From Caulifigura coniformis (GTDB lineage: Bacteria > Planctomycetota > Planctomycetia > Planctomycetales > Planctomycetaceae): a DNA stretch of 64,000 nt. The position numbers and the translations under genes are program-made. Shown one piece after another: positions 9,144-18,329 of this stretch (its first letter is position 1; each line of letters starts with the position of its first letter). The notes beneath the pieces are model-generated. The model made no database searches, had not been told where the DNA came from, and saw nothing but the letters and a program-made list of their open reading frames with translations. The stretch is taken from assembly GCF_007745175.1 (NCBI RefSeq), contig NZ_CP036271.1, positions 6,473,439 through 6,537,438 on the forward strand. Reading direction: 5' to 3'.

Positions 9144-9531
9144 ATGGCCCCAATCATCAACGTCTTGGGTCAAACGGAGGGCTACGCCGTGCTGATGACT
9201 TCTGTGCTTTCTCTCGCAATGGTGTTGATTGGCGGAAGCCTCGGGTTTCTGACTTCAACAGTCATTTCGGACGGGCGTCGGCGGAAAGCTGCCACCAGCC
9301 GCTCATCGCTCTCCGGACTTGGGAAACTGCTTTTCAGTGAGTTGAAAGCGAACAGAATCAAGGCGTTCCGCCTCGACGACTTTCTGCAAAAGCACTCCCC
9401 AGACCCTGAAGAACTACAACTTGCGGGAAGACGCCGTCGTTGGAAACCGGCTGGAGTACGCGGCAACACTGCTCAACATCGCGAACGATATTGAAGCTCT
9501 GCCGACGCGGAAGTGCCGGTGCCGACGCTGA
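9144..9531 (+). pseudogene. Frameshifted small membrane protein gene
   Basis: ATG at 9144 opens a frame with a membrane helix (YAVLMTSVLSLAMVLIGGSL), then a helical part (FSELKANRIKAFRLDDFLQKHSPD). Around 9400 the coherent protein moves to the next frame, which continues naturally as TLKNYNLREDAVVGNRLEYA and ends IANDIEALPTRKCRCRR at 9531. Read in the original frame the tail becomes basic and unlike the rest. I therefore see a single-base indel, either real or a sequence error. No family recognised. Confidence 0.45.
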
Positions 9532-9727
9532 TCGCTGGTTGCGTGGACCGGCGCGGCCGTTCCCTCAGCCCGGGGAGCGTCCAGCCGATTCATCAGCCGG
9601 TCCGAGGTCCTTCAGCCTTTGGCATCGCTCGATGCCTAAAATGTTATGAGGTGACCGTCCGCCACCGGGCGCGGGCGGCACGAAGCGAGGGGCTTCTGCG
9701 ATGAACTCGGCAATCGAAGGATCAATC

Positions 9728-10642
9728 TCACGAAGAAAGCGGAACGTCTGATCTCGCCTTTGTCTTCGGCTCCGGCTTAGGCTTCTTGTTCTTGATGGCA
9801 TCCTTTGCCACGCCTGATTGACTCGCGGGCACATCTTCTGGCTTCGGGAGCTTTGCCAGTCTCTCTAGCTCGTCTGCCTCCCGCGTTGCGGTCATCTCCG
9901 AGCAAACACTCCGGAGCGCAGCGCACAGGGAATCCTGGCAGGCCGTTGTTACCAGCTGTGTCGCTTCACGCACAGCAGCCGCGATCTCAATCTGGCGACG
10001 AGACTGTACGAGCCGAAGGTGATTGAGAATGAGCCCCAGCAAACCTGACCCGACGAGGCCACCGCCAAGCATGTACACCGAGCGCCCAAAACGTTCTCTA
10101 AAGAGAGGCGGCCTATCGGAGGAAACGTCTACAGGATCGTTTCCTGCAGGATGCAACTGAATCTTGACGCGAGAGAGAGAGGCCTCATCATTCGCCGTTA
10201 ACTTCAGGCCAATTCTACTCCCAGGTTCCAAGCGGGTGAGCTTGGTGCCGCTCATCGGAGTGACCGAGATGATGGTTTCGCTTCCGCGTCGCTGAGAGAT
10301 GAGTTCTGTGTTTACGGGTTCGATGCGAAGCCCGGACGGGAATACGCCCTTCACTGAGTGCTGATCGGCGGCCAGCTCGGGCTCAGGCACGACCGCTTCT
10401 AACTGAATTCCCTCATCCAACGAGACCAGCCCCGCGTTGAAAAGATTGAATTCTTTCGCAAAGAATTTCTCTGAGCGATGTTCAAAAACTTGGCCCGCGA
10501 CTGGCTGCCCGTAGCGCTCAAATTCGTACTGGACTGCACTCGCAGCCAAGCCTGCAATGATCGTTACGACGTATGTCACACTGCTGGTGACAATCCGCTC
10601 GATAACCGATTGAGGAGAGGTCTTTGTTGTGGTGTCGTTCAT
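9728..10642 (-). CDS. Two-helix membrane protein, second gene of a possible two-gene module
   Basis: 304 residues from the ATG at 10642. A membrane helix lies near residues 20-38 (SSVTYVVTIIAGLAASAVQY) and a second near 190-210 (SVYMLGGGLVGSGLLGLILN), so ~150 residues between them form an extracytoplasmic beta-rich domain, followed by a helical cytoplasmic tail ending in a Lys/Pro-rich stretch (KNKKPKPEPKTKA). Its start lies 21 bases after the upstream gene's stop on the same strand, so the two form an operon. No family recognised. The pairing with a soluble putative effector and the island setting suggest, but do not show, a defence or toxin-like module. Confidence 0.7.
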   Translation of the reverse strand: MNDTTTKTSPQSVIERIVTSSVTYVVTIIAGLAASAVQYEFERYGQPVAGQVFEHRSEKFFAKEFNLFNAGLVSLDEGIQLEAVVPEPELAADQHSVKGVFPSGLRIEPVNTELISQRRGSETIISVTPMSGTKLTRLEPGSRIGLKLTANDEASLSRVKIQLHPAGNDPVDVSSDRPPLFRERFGRSVYMLGGGLVGSGLLGLILNHLRLVQSRRQIEIAAAVREATQLVTTACQDSLCAALRSVCSEMTATREADELERLAKLPKPEDVPASQSGVAKDAIKNKKPKPEPKTKARSDVPLSS

Positions 10643-10663
10643 GGCCCGAAGTGCTTCGACTGG

Positions 10664-11317
10664 TTATGTCGTTGCCTCTTCGAGCCGAGAACGGACTTCG
10701 CACAAACGCCACAGATCGTCGAAATACTTGGCCAGAATGGCGGCACCTTTCGAGTCACTGAAGCAGATACGGGAGAGTATCTCCGGTTCGCTATCAGTGA
10801 CCTTCAGCTCGCGGTACGCGGGGTGAGGAGACTCCAATCGGTAGGCATCCTTTCCGACAACGAAAAGGTGACTGAGCTTCTCTCCATTCTCAGTCGTACC
10901 AGAAATGCGGCACTCGAGCTTTCCTTGCCTCTCGAGTGAACGGATGAGCCACTCGCTCTTGGCGTAGCTGTCGTTCCAAACGATTATCCGAACGTCTCCA
11001 CCGGCTGCGAGAAATTGCTCGAACTTCTCAGCGACTGGCGGACCGTAAACCTCTGAACAGAAGGATCCAGTCAAAACGCGGACGACTACGCCTCGCGATC
11101 GCTTTTGAGTGTCGATCGCAAGCTGAAGAAGTTCTTGAAACGCCACCTTCGTTTGCCAAGGAAATCGGCAGATGACGGAGTCGGAGTCTCCAGATTCACG
11201 CAGTGATCGGAGGGCACGGTGGTAACGCTCGGCGGCACTGTCGAAAACGGACTTGCCGACACCATGTCTAATTTCAGTCATGACGTCTGACTCGGAAGTG
11301 ACAAGGCTGGCTAACAC
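10664..11317 (-). CDS. Soluble PLD-superfamily-like protein, first gene of a possible two-gene module
   Basis: The frame begins with GTG at 11317; an ATG at 11281 (MTEIRHGVGKSVF) is an alternative start. The core has RVLTGSFCSEVYG, a GGDVRIIVWND strand, HLFVVGKDAYRLESPH, and a C-terminal ICFSDSKGAAILAKYFDDLW. The order of an H-L-x-V-G-x-D-AYRLE motif followed by an F-D-D-LW ending recalls degenerate phospholipase-D-like domains; a canonical HxKx4D motif is not present, so catalysis is doubtful. It lies immediately upstream of the membrane gene 9728-10642. A TTATCCACT site is at 11321-11329. Function unknown; a sensor or effector role is inference. Confidence 0.65.
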   Translation of the reverse strand: MLASLVTSESDVMTEIRHGVGKSVFDSAAERYHRALRSLRESGDSDSVICRFPWQTKVAFQELLQLAIDTQKRSRGVVVRVLTGSFCSEVYGPPVAEKFEQFLAAGGDVRIIVWNDSYAKSEWLIRSLERQGKLECRISGTTENGEKLSHLFVVGKDAYRLESPHPAYRELKVTDSEPEILSRICFSDSKGAAILAKYFDDLWRLCEVRSRLEEATT

Positions 11318-11892
11318 TGGTTATCCACTTTCCCCCGAATCGGACCAAAGCATTCGTCCGACACCCGTGAACCCGATAGAAATAGCTTCGGCGAGGCATA
11401 ATCAACAATGGCAGTGTCGTTCGCAAGTGTCCCCTCCGTCGGGACCGGCATCAATTGCCACTTTCTTTTTCGGTGGATTCTAGGCAATGTTCGCAAAGAA
11501 AAGCGGCTTTCTGCCGGAATCCGGTGAATTTCGGGCGGGCCGCCTAGGAGCCCCGCCCATGCACCGCCGCCGCATTGCCGTGCTCTGGCCGTGTTCTCTG
11601 CCGTCGCGTCTGTCGCGTTCCTCGGGGCTCAGGAGAAACGGCGAGCCGTCGCCGTGGTGCTGGCCTTCGATCAGACGCCGCGCCAGCTGCCTCCGCTAAC
11701 CGAGACGGACTTCCTCGGTTCCAGAAGAGAAGATGGCGGAGTTGCTTCAGGAATATGTTCCGACGATCCAGCGACTTTTCGGCCCAGCAGGAGTGGCCGC
11801 GGTCATCGACTCGAATCTGTCGGCTCGAGATGTACCTCGCTCCCCGATGCAAGATCAATCGGGCTCGGGCAGCTTACCCCGGACGCGGAAAT

Positions 11893-11982
11893 GGACGGTC
11901 GGTCCGACTAATGCCGTGTCCGTCGGGGCGCTGGCGCCTGCGCCGCCGGCTCCCACTTGAGCGAGCAGTACTCCGACCGTCC
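11893..11982. repeat. 10-bp inverted repeat in a long gap
   Basis: GGACGGTCGG at 11893-11902 pairs with CCGACCGTCC at 11973-11982, with a GC-rich loop of 70 bases. It lies in the 771-base stretch 11318-12088, in which no frame looks like a protein: the open frames are Arg- and Pro-rich shadows. The inverted repeat may be a folded RNA, a protein site or a decayed element end. Confidence 0.35.
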
Positions 11983-12088
11983 GGGGGCTGCTGAATTCTT
12001 CGTCATCGCTGTCCGGACAGGCGTAAAACATGGTCGCCGCATTGAGCGGCTTGCGGGCGGTTGGCCAGAGTGATTCCAGTCGTCGACT

Positions 12089-14269
12089 CTACGCCAGCTG
12101 TCGACTTCGATCGGCCTTGATCGTGAACGTTCGTTCGAACCAGTTGCCGGCGGAGTCTGTCACTCGGACCCTGATCGTGAGGCTCGACCTGCCGCCTGGG
12201 GGCAACGTCGTGGCGGTCTGCAAAGTGTCCCCGACGATCCGGAAGGATGCGTTGTCACGATCTCCTCGCCCACTGACCAACGAGTAGGTCAGGACTTCAC
12301 CGGCATCGACGTCCGTTGCGCTCAGCTGGCCGACAACGGCATGGGCCGGCTGCCCGACTTCTGCTCGAGTCGATGAGAGCTTGAGGGAGGTGGGAGACTC
12401 ATTCACGTCAGTGACGTGGATCGTGAACACCTTGATCTGCTCGTAGCCGTCCGATCCCCGCACCCGCACGCGAATCGAGTAGCTGCTCACTCCCTCAAAA
12501 TTGAATCGGGACTTGGTTCGCAGTTCGTTGCCGACGATCGAAAAGTACCGATTGCCCGAGCCACCTTCGCCGTTCACCAGCGTGTAGCGGATCTTCGCAT
12601 CGATGACATCATTCACGGCGAACGAGCCAACGACCGTGCCTCGAGGCCGGTTCTCCGCCACGGTCTGGTTGCTCAGCGTCGTCTCAGGAGCGACTCCGTC
12701 ACTCACCTGGATCGTGAAGATCTTGTCGAAGGACTCTCCGAAACTGTCGGTCACGCGAACGCGGACGGAATAGCTCGCCTGCGTTTCGAAGTCGAAGACG
12801 GCCGCGGTTCGAAGTTCGTTGCCAACGATCTCGAAGTTCGCGTTTCCAGTGCTGCCGGCCCCCGGCACCAGACTGTAGGTGAACGTCTCCGATGCATCAG
12901 CATCGGTCCCGCTCAAGGTTCCCACGACCGTACCGGCGGGCAAGCCTTCCAGGACAGAATCCCCTGTCAGTGTGATATCGGTAGGTGCCTCGTTATTCCG
13001 ACGATACCGCTGTCCAAGGACGGCGGGCTGGCCGTTGGCAACGCCCGACCAGTTGACAACGGTCGCACCGTCGGACGCCATGGCCACAGCGGAAAACCAC
13101 TGGATGCCCTCGGTCGTCGAGTTGACCCTGACTTCTTCGTCGAGCGGTGCTCCTGTTGAGTCGTACCACTGCGCGAAGATCTCTCGATCGAAGCCATCCG
13201 CGCCGATGCCTGTCCACGAGACGACGAAGCCGGCTTCGCCTGCCGTCGCGACGGCAGGTTGATTCTGCGACTGGGCCGTCGTGGTATTCACTCGAAACTC
13301 CGGGCCAGCGGGATCGCCGTCCGCTTCATACCGCCGAGCGTAAATGCCGTCTCCATCTCCGTCCTGTGCGGTGCTTGTCCAGACCACGATGAACGATCCG
13401 TCCGGATTCATCACCACGGACGAGTCCCGCTGATCGTTGGCCGTCTCGCCATTGATTCGAAACACTGAACCAACCGCAGAGCCGGCAGCGTTGTATCGCT
13501 GTCCGAAGATTCCGTCGCCGCCGCCATCCGGAGCCGTCCAGGTCACAACGAAGTCACCGGCTGCGCTCATCGCCACTGAGGAGTCCCCGGTCGAGCTCGT
13601 GCCGATCTCGAATTCGTTGCCAAGAGCCTGGCCTTGCGGATCATAGATGCGAGCCATCACCGGCCCGGTCTGATAGCCGTAGACCCAGGAGACCACGAAG
13701 CTCCCGTCGTCGCTGATCGCGACTGTCGCGCTGCTGACGTCTGTATGGATCTGACTGACGACGATGTCCCCACCCAGCGGGGCACCAGTGGCATCAAATC
13801 GCCGCGCAGCGATGAAGTCTTCCGAGGGATTCCACCAGGCTACCACGAAGGAGCCATCGCCCTTCATCGCAATCGTGCCAACGTTGTTCGCTCCAAACGG
13901 ATATCCGTTGACGATCGTCGCCTGCCCCAGCGGTGCGCCCTCGGCGTCGAACCGCTGCAGATACGTGACATCGGAACCGTACTCCTCATGCCAGGCCGTC
14001 CAGATGGACGCGAACGAGCCGTCGTCCGCGAAGGCAATTGTTTGCCCTGTGAGGCCCGTGGTGGCACTCGGCTGCGTCGACGGACTGACCTGGAATTCGC
14101 CTCCAGCAGGCGTGCTCGACAGCAGCACTCGGGCTTCTAGCGACGAGACGGTCGTGAGCGATCCGTGGCGCACTTGCCGAATGCGCGGGAACTCCCATCC
14201 GCGTCCCATCAGTCCCAGGAGCTTTCCTGTACCGAACCGCAGCCGATTGGAGCCAGACATTGAGCGCAT
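12089..14269 (-). CDS. Surface protein with DGSFVV repeats and three cadherin-like domains
   Basis: The frame is open from 14524, but I place the start at the ATG at 14269 (MRSMSGSNRLRFG), preceded by GGTGG. Near the N-terminus is LEARVLLSS, a motif found at the start of many planctomycete surface proteins. Next come about seven ~50-residue repeats of the form DGSFVVxW...RFDAxGxPLG, a beta-propeller-like pattern. The last ~300 residues contain three cadherin-like domains with GTVVGTLSGTDAD, FEIVGNELRTAAVFDFE and SYSVRVRVTD-type motifs that bind calcium in the family. It would act outside the cell in adhesion or as a surface layer component. A TTATCCACA dyad lies upstream at 14617-14636. Confidence 0.85.
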   Translation of the reverse strand: MRSMSGSNRLRFGTGKLLGLMGRGWEFPRIRQVRHGSLTTVSSLEARVLLSSTPAGGEFQVSPSTQPSATTGLTGQTIAFADDGSFASIWTAWHEEYGSDVTYLQRFDAEGAPLGQATIVNGYPFGANNVGTIAMKGDGSFVVAWWNPSEDFIAARRFDATGAPLGGDIVVSQIHTDVSSATVAISDDGSFVVSWVYGYQTGPVMARIYDPQGQALGNEFEIGTSSTGDSSVAMSAAGDFVVTWTAPDGGGDGIFGQRYNAAGSAVGSVFRINGETANDQRDSSVVMNPDGSFIVVWTSTAQDGDGDGIYARRYEADGDPAGPEFRVNTTTAQSQNQPAVATAGEAGFVVSWTGIGADGFDREIFAQWYDSTGAPLDEEVRVNSTTEGIQWFSAVAMASDGATVVNWSGVANGQPAVLGQRYRRNNEAPTDITLTGDSVLEGLPAGTVVGTLSGTDADASETFTYSLVPGAGSTGNANFEIVGNELRTAAVFDFETQASYSVRVRVTDSFGESFDKIFTIQVSDGVAPETTLSNQTVAENRPRGTVVGSFAVNDVIDAKIRYTLVNGEGGSGNRYFSIVGNELRTKSRFNFEGVSSYSIRVRVRGSDGYEQIKVFTIHVTDVNESPTSLKLSSTRAEVGQPAHAVVGQLSATDVDAGEVLTYSLVSGRGDRDNASFRIVGDTLQTATTLPPGGRSSLTIRVRVTDSAGNWFERTFTIKADRSRQLA

Positions 14270-14616
14270 ACTTTCCACCAGAGAGTCGATGTCGAACGGT
14301 AGCCCATCGATCCCAATCGAACAGGATCTCACCCTTCCACTCATTCGGCCCGATGATCGTCGCGATGCACCTTTGATCGCCCGTATCTGCCGATTGCTGG
14401 GCCGGAGTCTCGCTCTAATCGTCGGATCCATTTCCATGGGACTCTGTGTCGAGTCGCAGCGATAGTTGCGCATGGATCGGAAAGTCCGGTGCGACTGCTC
14501 GGGACACGCACGAGAGCCGGACACTGCAGTCGCTCAACGCGGTACTCGAACGATCGACGTCCAAGCGAATGAATTCCCCCAACGCCGTAGAAGCCTCTCG
14601 CGAGAACGTCGCGAAT

Positions 14617-14636
14617 AATCCACAGACTGTGGATAA
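14617..14636. promoter_or_regulatory. AATCCACA-GAC-TGTGGATAA dyad
   Basis: AATCCACA (14617-14624) faces TGTGGATAA (14628-14636). It matches the 891-911 dyad in centre and arms. It sits in the 912-base gap 14270-15181, upstream of the cadherin-repeat gene; the rest of that gap is C-rich and holds no believable frame. Confidence 0.4.
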
Positions 14637-15181
14637 CTGAGCACCCCCTCAGTCGTCGTGACACGCACAGCGGAATTCTCCCGTCACGCTCGCGGCCCCC
14701 GCCCCCTCCCCCGAAGTAGACCAACGCCTCGATATGTCGCTGCATCGCTCGCGAATCAGCCGGCCGCGACTGGGTGATTCTTCCAACGCATCGTCGGGGC
14801 ATGACGCGGGCGCAAACCACCACAGTTCAATGGTCAGTAAGTTTCATCACCCCGTCCGGTGAGGGTCGCGCATTTCGTGCCCCTCGGCCTCTCCATTGCG
14901 ACGGGTCCGCCAATGCTCCAACCGACCCCGACGCCCGCCTGATCACGGCGGTCACTGGACCTACCCACGGGCACTGGTAGGGCCATTTCACAGGGCACTC
15001 TTAACACAAGACGATCTTGCAGAATCACTCTGAAACATTGGAATTTCGGAGAATCCGAACGCCGCTTGCGACGTTTCATTCTGTCAGACGCGACAACGAT
15101 CGCAGTCGCTCGACACGCTTCGCGGCAACGTTTCCGCCGCCGGCCTCTCTCTCTCTCTCCTTCACTGCCTGGAGCATCCCC

Positions 15182-15589
15182 ATGTCTGTCACTCTGCAGC
15201 ATTCCGTCACTCGCAACATCGTCCCCGCCCCCGATCATTCATCACCGGAACCCGTCGACTGGAATCGTCTCCGCAACGCGATCCGCAAACGCCTTCGCCA
15301 TCACTTCCGCACAAACGATCGCAACTGGACCGACTTCGACGACGCGACCCAGGACGCATGCGGATTCGCGGTCGCCGCCATCACTCGCGGCATCGCGCCT
15401 GGTCTCGCCGTGTTCCGCGCAGTCGGTCGGGTGAAGCGCGGCCAAACCCTCAACTGGGAACCGACCAAACGCAGCGAACGACCATGGGAAGAACGTGCCG
15501 ATTTCTCCCGATCGTTGAACGGTGTCTCACAAGCCACCCGCCGCGCATCCGCCGGCCTGCCGCTCTCCGGCTCTACGTCGCTCAACTGA
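15182..15589 (+). CDS. Small protein with a sigma-region-2-like N-terminus
   Basis: ATG at 15182 follows GGAG with a seven-base spacer (an in-frame earlier ATG at 15017 lacks one). 135 residues. Residues ~25-65 (NRLRNAIRKRLRHHF, then WTDFDDATQDACGFAVAAI) follow the pattern of region 2 of extracytoplasmic-function sigma factors, where R-K-R-L-R-x-R-F and DxxDAxQD are common. No region 4 follows; the C-terminus is basic and disordered. It could be a truncated sigma-like regulator or a phage-type factor. The next gene follows 117 bases later on the same strand. Confidence 0.5.
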   Translation: MSVTLQHSVTRNIVPAPDHSSPEPVDWNRLRNAIRKRLRHHFRTNDRNWTDFDDATQDACGFAVAAITRGIAPGLAVFRAVGRVKRGQTLNWEPTKRSERPWEERADFSRSLNGVSQATRRASAGLPLSGSTSLN

Positions 15590-15706
15590 CGCTCCAGACA
15601 CTCCGCCCACGTCCGCCGCGTACTTCTCGGCTGACGTTCAAGCACCAATCGCTCACCCAACTCATCTACCGCGCCATCACCCCCTACCAACTTTAGGAGT
15701 CCGTTC

Positions 15707-16150
15707 ATGTCCACCACCACCGCCGCCCGTTCATCCCGCCGCACCCAGGCCAGCTCTAACCCGGCGGGACCCTCCGCACCCCAATCCCGATCTTCCGCCA
15801 AGTCCAACGCCGCCGCAGGTGACCGTTGGTACATCAACGATCCCGCCACCAAGAGGCTCGACACGTCCGGCAATCCCGAACTCGCCTCCCAGATCCGTGA
15901 ACTCGAGTCATCAGCCCTCCCGGCTTCCGTGAGACAATCCGCCGTCGCCGGCCTCCGTCAGCAACAGGCATCAGCCAAGCCCCTCACGCTCACGATCGCC
16001 CGGGCCCAGAAAGCCGGCGCCCGCGACCTGATCGAAGTCGCCGGGGACTTCAAGTCGAAGCTCTTGAGCCCCTCCCTGGTCGCTGCCATCGCGGCCAAGC
16101 CCGAGTTCGTCCGCCAGTTCCTTGGGGAGTTCATGGCCAGCGACGAATAG
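15707..16150 (+). CDS. Unrecognised 147-aa protein
   Basis: ATG at 15707 follows TAGGAG. The first ~40 residues are Ser/Thr/Ala/Arg-rich and disordered; residues ~60-147 are helical (LASQIRELESSALPASVRQ, ARAQKAGARDLIEVAGDFK, KPEFVRQFLGEFM). It is followed by a terminator at 16215-16249 and preceded on the same strand by the sigma-like gene, which suggests one transcript. No family recognised. Confidence 0.55.
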   Translation: MSTTTAARSSRRTQASSNPAGPSAPQSRSSAKSNAAAGDRWYINDPATKRLDTSGNPELASQIRELESSALPASVRQSAVAGLRQQQASAKPLTLTIARAQKAGARDLIEVAGDFKSKLLSPSLVAAIAAKPEFVRQFLGEFMASDE

Positions 16151-16214
16151 GCCAGCCGATGCGCTCACCGGGTCTCACTCCCTCGAGCCGGCCGACAATC
16201 CAATCTCTCGCCCA

Positions 16215-16249
16215 CGCCCGCAGCCTTCACCGGCCAGCGGGCGTTTTTT
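16215..16249 (+). terminator. Rho-independent terminator
   Basis: CGCCCGC (16215-16221) pairs with GCGGGCG (16237-16243), followed by TTTTTT at 16244-16249. It ends the 15182-16150 gene pair. Confidence 0.8.
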
Positions 16250-17026
16250 CGTACCCTCCCCCGATCTCAGCTCCAGCCCGTTTCCAGGTCCGTTTCGTCC
16301 CGCCCAGCTCCCGCGGCACCCGACCATCTCCCTCAACCCCCACTCCTCGACCCTGCCCTCCACCGCCGCCGGCGACTCTTCCCCCTACCGAACGCTCAGC
16401 GACTCCGCGCCAGTTCCGCAGCCGCACCGATTCGCCATCTCGCCCGCGAAGTACCTGGCCTAGATCTCCGCCCTCCGGTTCACTCGCGCCACCTCCGAGC
16501 CTGGCCCAGCCCAGGAACCCGACTGAAACCAACGAGCCACCGCCCACAGGGAATGTACGGGGATTGTGATAAAGGCAAAGCCAAGGCAGCATCGAAGATG
16601 CCGGACGAGTGGAAACGGGTAGCGGCCTGCTCAGTCGTTCATCAAAACAGGGCCGCAGTCGACTCAAAGCGCCCCAAATGTCCCATTGCTCCCATTTTGC
16701 CCCAGTCGACGACTGCTGTTGAATTGAGTTATTCAACAGCAGCATCGGTGTATGTGAATAATTAGTAATAGCTTACGTTGAATGTAGTTGCTCGCGGTTC
16801 AGCTCGCCTGGGAGGCCTGCCAAGCCGCTGCATCCGACGCAGATTTACGCAAGCAATTACAAGTCATTACGTTGCGGCAATTTTCTCTCGATTTCCCACC
16901 TGAACTTCCGCGGGCGGGGGACCAGGGGGGGGGGTCACCCATTTCGCGCTGGACATAGACCTAGGTTCCTCGAGGGGGATTTTTCACGATTTTTCACTTG
17001 GGCCACCAAATATGCCAAGTGGCTAG

Positions 17027-17164
17027 TTTCGGGCACTTCGGGCGGTTCGGGCACTTCTTCTCTCTTCTGCGCAATAGAGAGAGTCAGGTACTGACTGAGC
17101 GTAGATACACGGCAATAGGGACCTAGAGGCCACAATAGGAAATAGGTGCCCGAAGTGCCCGAAA
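17027..17164. repeat. Perfect 17-bp inverted repeat with iteron-like internal copies
   Basis: TTTCGGGCACTTCGGGC at 17027-17043 is perfectly inverted at 17148-17164. The core TTCGGGCACTTC occurs again in direct orientation at 17046-17057, an 18-base step. The stretch lies in a 1.3-kb gene-free region (16151-17456) that also holds a poly-G run near 16924. No believable gene is seen here. The arrangement resembles iterons or a multimeric regulator site. Confidence 0.55.
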
Positions 17165-17456
17165 CGCCCGTACTGAGTAGATGCGAACGATCCCGGATGC
17201 TCACTGGTTCTGCGGGATGCCGCTGAGATGTCCGGCGAGCGACTTTGCAGGGACGGCCTACCGGTGAAGTGCTGCGGGCCGGCCCCGTCGGTCCGACGAC
17301 ACATCGTGCAGAGTCGCCAGCGGTACGCCTGGGAGTGACGCGTCAGTGATCCCTGTAGGGCGTGTGAGTTGTGCGATGAGGACTCGCGGAACCGAGCCGA
17401 TCGAGAATTTGTTTGGGTAGGCGGCGGCGATCATGGAGAATTTTCCCCTGCCCTAG

Positions 17457-18326
17457 GTAGCCCGGACATTCAGAACACCTCCGACACGAATGCGGCGAGC
17501 CAGACGAATCCGGTGAAGTTGATGGCTTTTTTCTCGTAGCGCGTCGCCACTCTGCGGAAACGCTTGATCCGGCCGAAGAACCGCTCGATCACGTTCCGGT
17601 GCCGGTACCGCTCCTTGTCGTAACGCTTTTTTACTCGCCGCGTCGGGTTCGGACGGATGCAGACCTTGGACCGCATCCGTCTGGCCCGCTCCCGGATCGC
17701 ATCGCTGTCATAGGCCGCATCCGCCAGCACATGGCCGACTGTCCCATTCTGGAAACCGTCCAAAAGTCCTTCCGCCTGGGGAGCGTCTCCGCATTGACCG
17801 GCCGTGATCAGCAGCCGGACCAGCCGACCACGCCGATCCACGGCCGCGTGGAGCTTGGTTGTCAGTCCGCCCCGGCTGCGCCCGAGACATCGCCGGGCGT
17901 CGGCCTCGTCTTTTTTTCCTTCGGCGTTCGCCGGCCCGTTGAGGCGACAGGGTGGGCCTTGATTGTCGTGGAATCGAGCTGGACCTCCTCCAGCTCGGGA
18001 TCGCCCAGGGCTTTGGCCAGTCGCTCCCACACTCCAGCAGCGCACCAGCGGTCAAACCGCTTCCAGACAGTGTTTGGCTTTCCGTAACGGGCAGGAAGGT
18101 CTTCCCACGGAACGCCGGTCTTCAAGACATAGAGCACCGCGTTGACGAACAGGCGGTTGTCGACGGCTGTTCGTCCGGGATCCGTCTGTTTCCCCGGGAG
18201 CAGATCGTTGATCTTCTCCCACTGCGCATCCGTGAGTTCATGGCGACGTCGCATCGGCTCTCCTCCTTGAGCGACGTCATCCTCAAGAAACACCCGCCGA
18301 TTCGCTAGGCTGAATGTCCGGGCTGC
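17457..18326 (-). mobile_element. IS5-family insertion sequence (IS427-like)
   Basis: The ends are 17-bp near-perfect inverted repeats: GTAGCCCGGACATTCAG at the left (17457-17473) and the inverse of GCAGCCCGGACATTCAG at the right (18310-18326), one mismatch. CTAG flanks the element at 17453-17456 and 18327-18330, as expected for a four-base target duplication. The ~870-bp length and two-frame transposase fit the IS427 group of IS5. Confidence 0.88.
17470..18254 (-). CDS. IS5-family transposase, two frames joined by frameshifting
   Basis: ATG at 18254 ([15 protein letters not shown]) follows AGGAGGAG. The first frame carries the N-terminal DUF4096-type domain ([21 protein letters not shown]) and the first Asp ([11 protein letters not shown]). 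The second frame, entered at a run of seven A on the coding strand (17911-17917), supplies DAAYDSD and the Glu in [17 protein letters not shown], completing the DDE triad. Programmed frameshifting at such an A7 run is normal for this group, so the element is probably intact. Confidence 0.88.
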
Positions 18327-18329
18327 CTA

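Noticed and set aside
11733-11960. 75-codon frame starting MAELLQEYVPTIQRLFG
   Set aside because: Only the first ~25 residues look ordered, there is no ribosome-binding site, and the tail is Pro/Ala-rich; not enough support.
16227-16745. 172-codon minus-strand frame after the 15.7-kb gene
   Set aside because: Runs through a clear terminator for the other strand and is Gly/Arg low complexity in its second half.
17027-17164. CRISPR-like array
   Set aside because: Only two direct copies and one inverted copy of the core, without regular spacers or cas genes.
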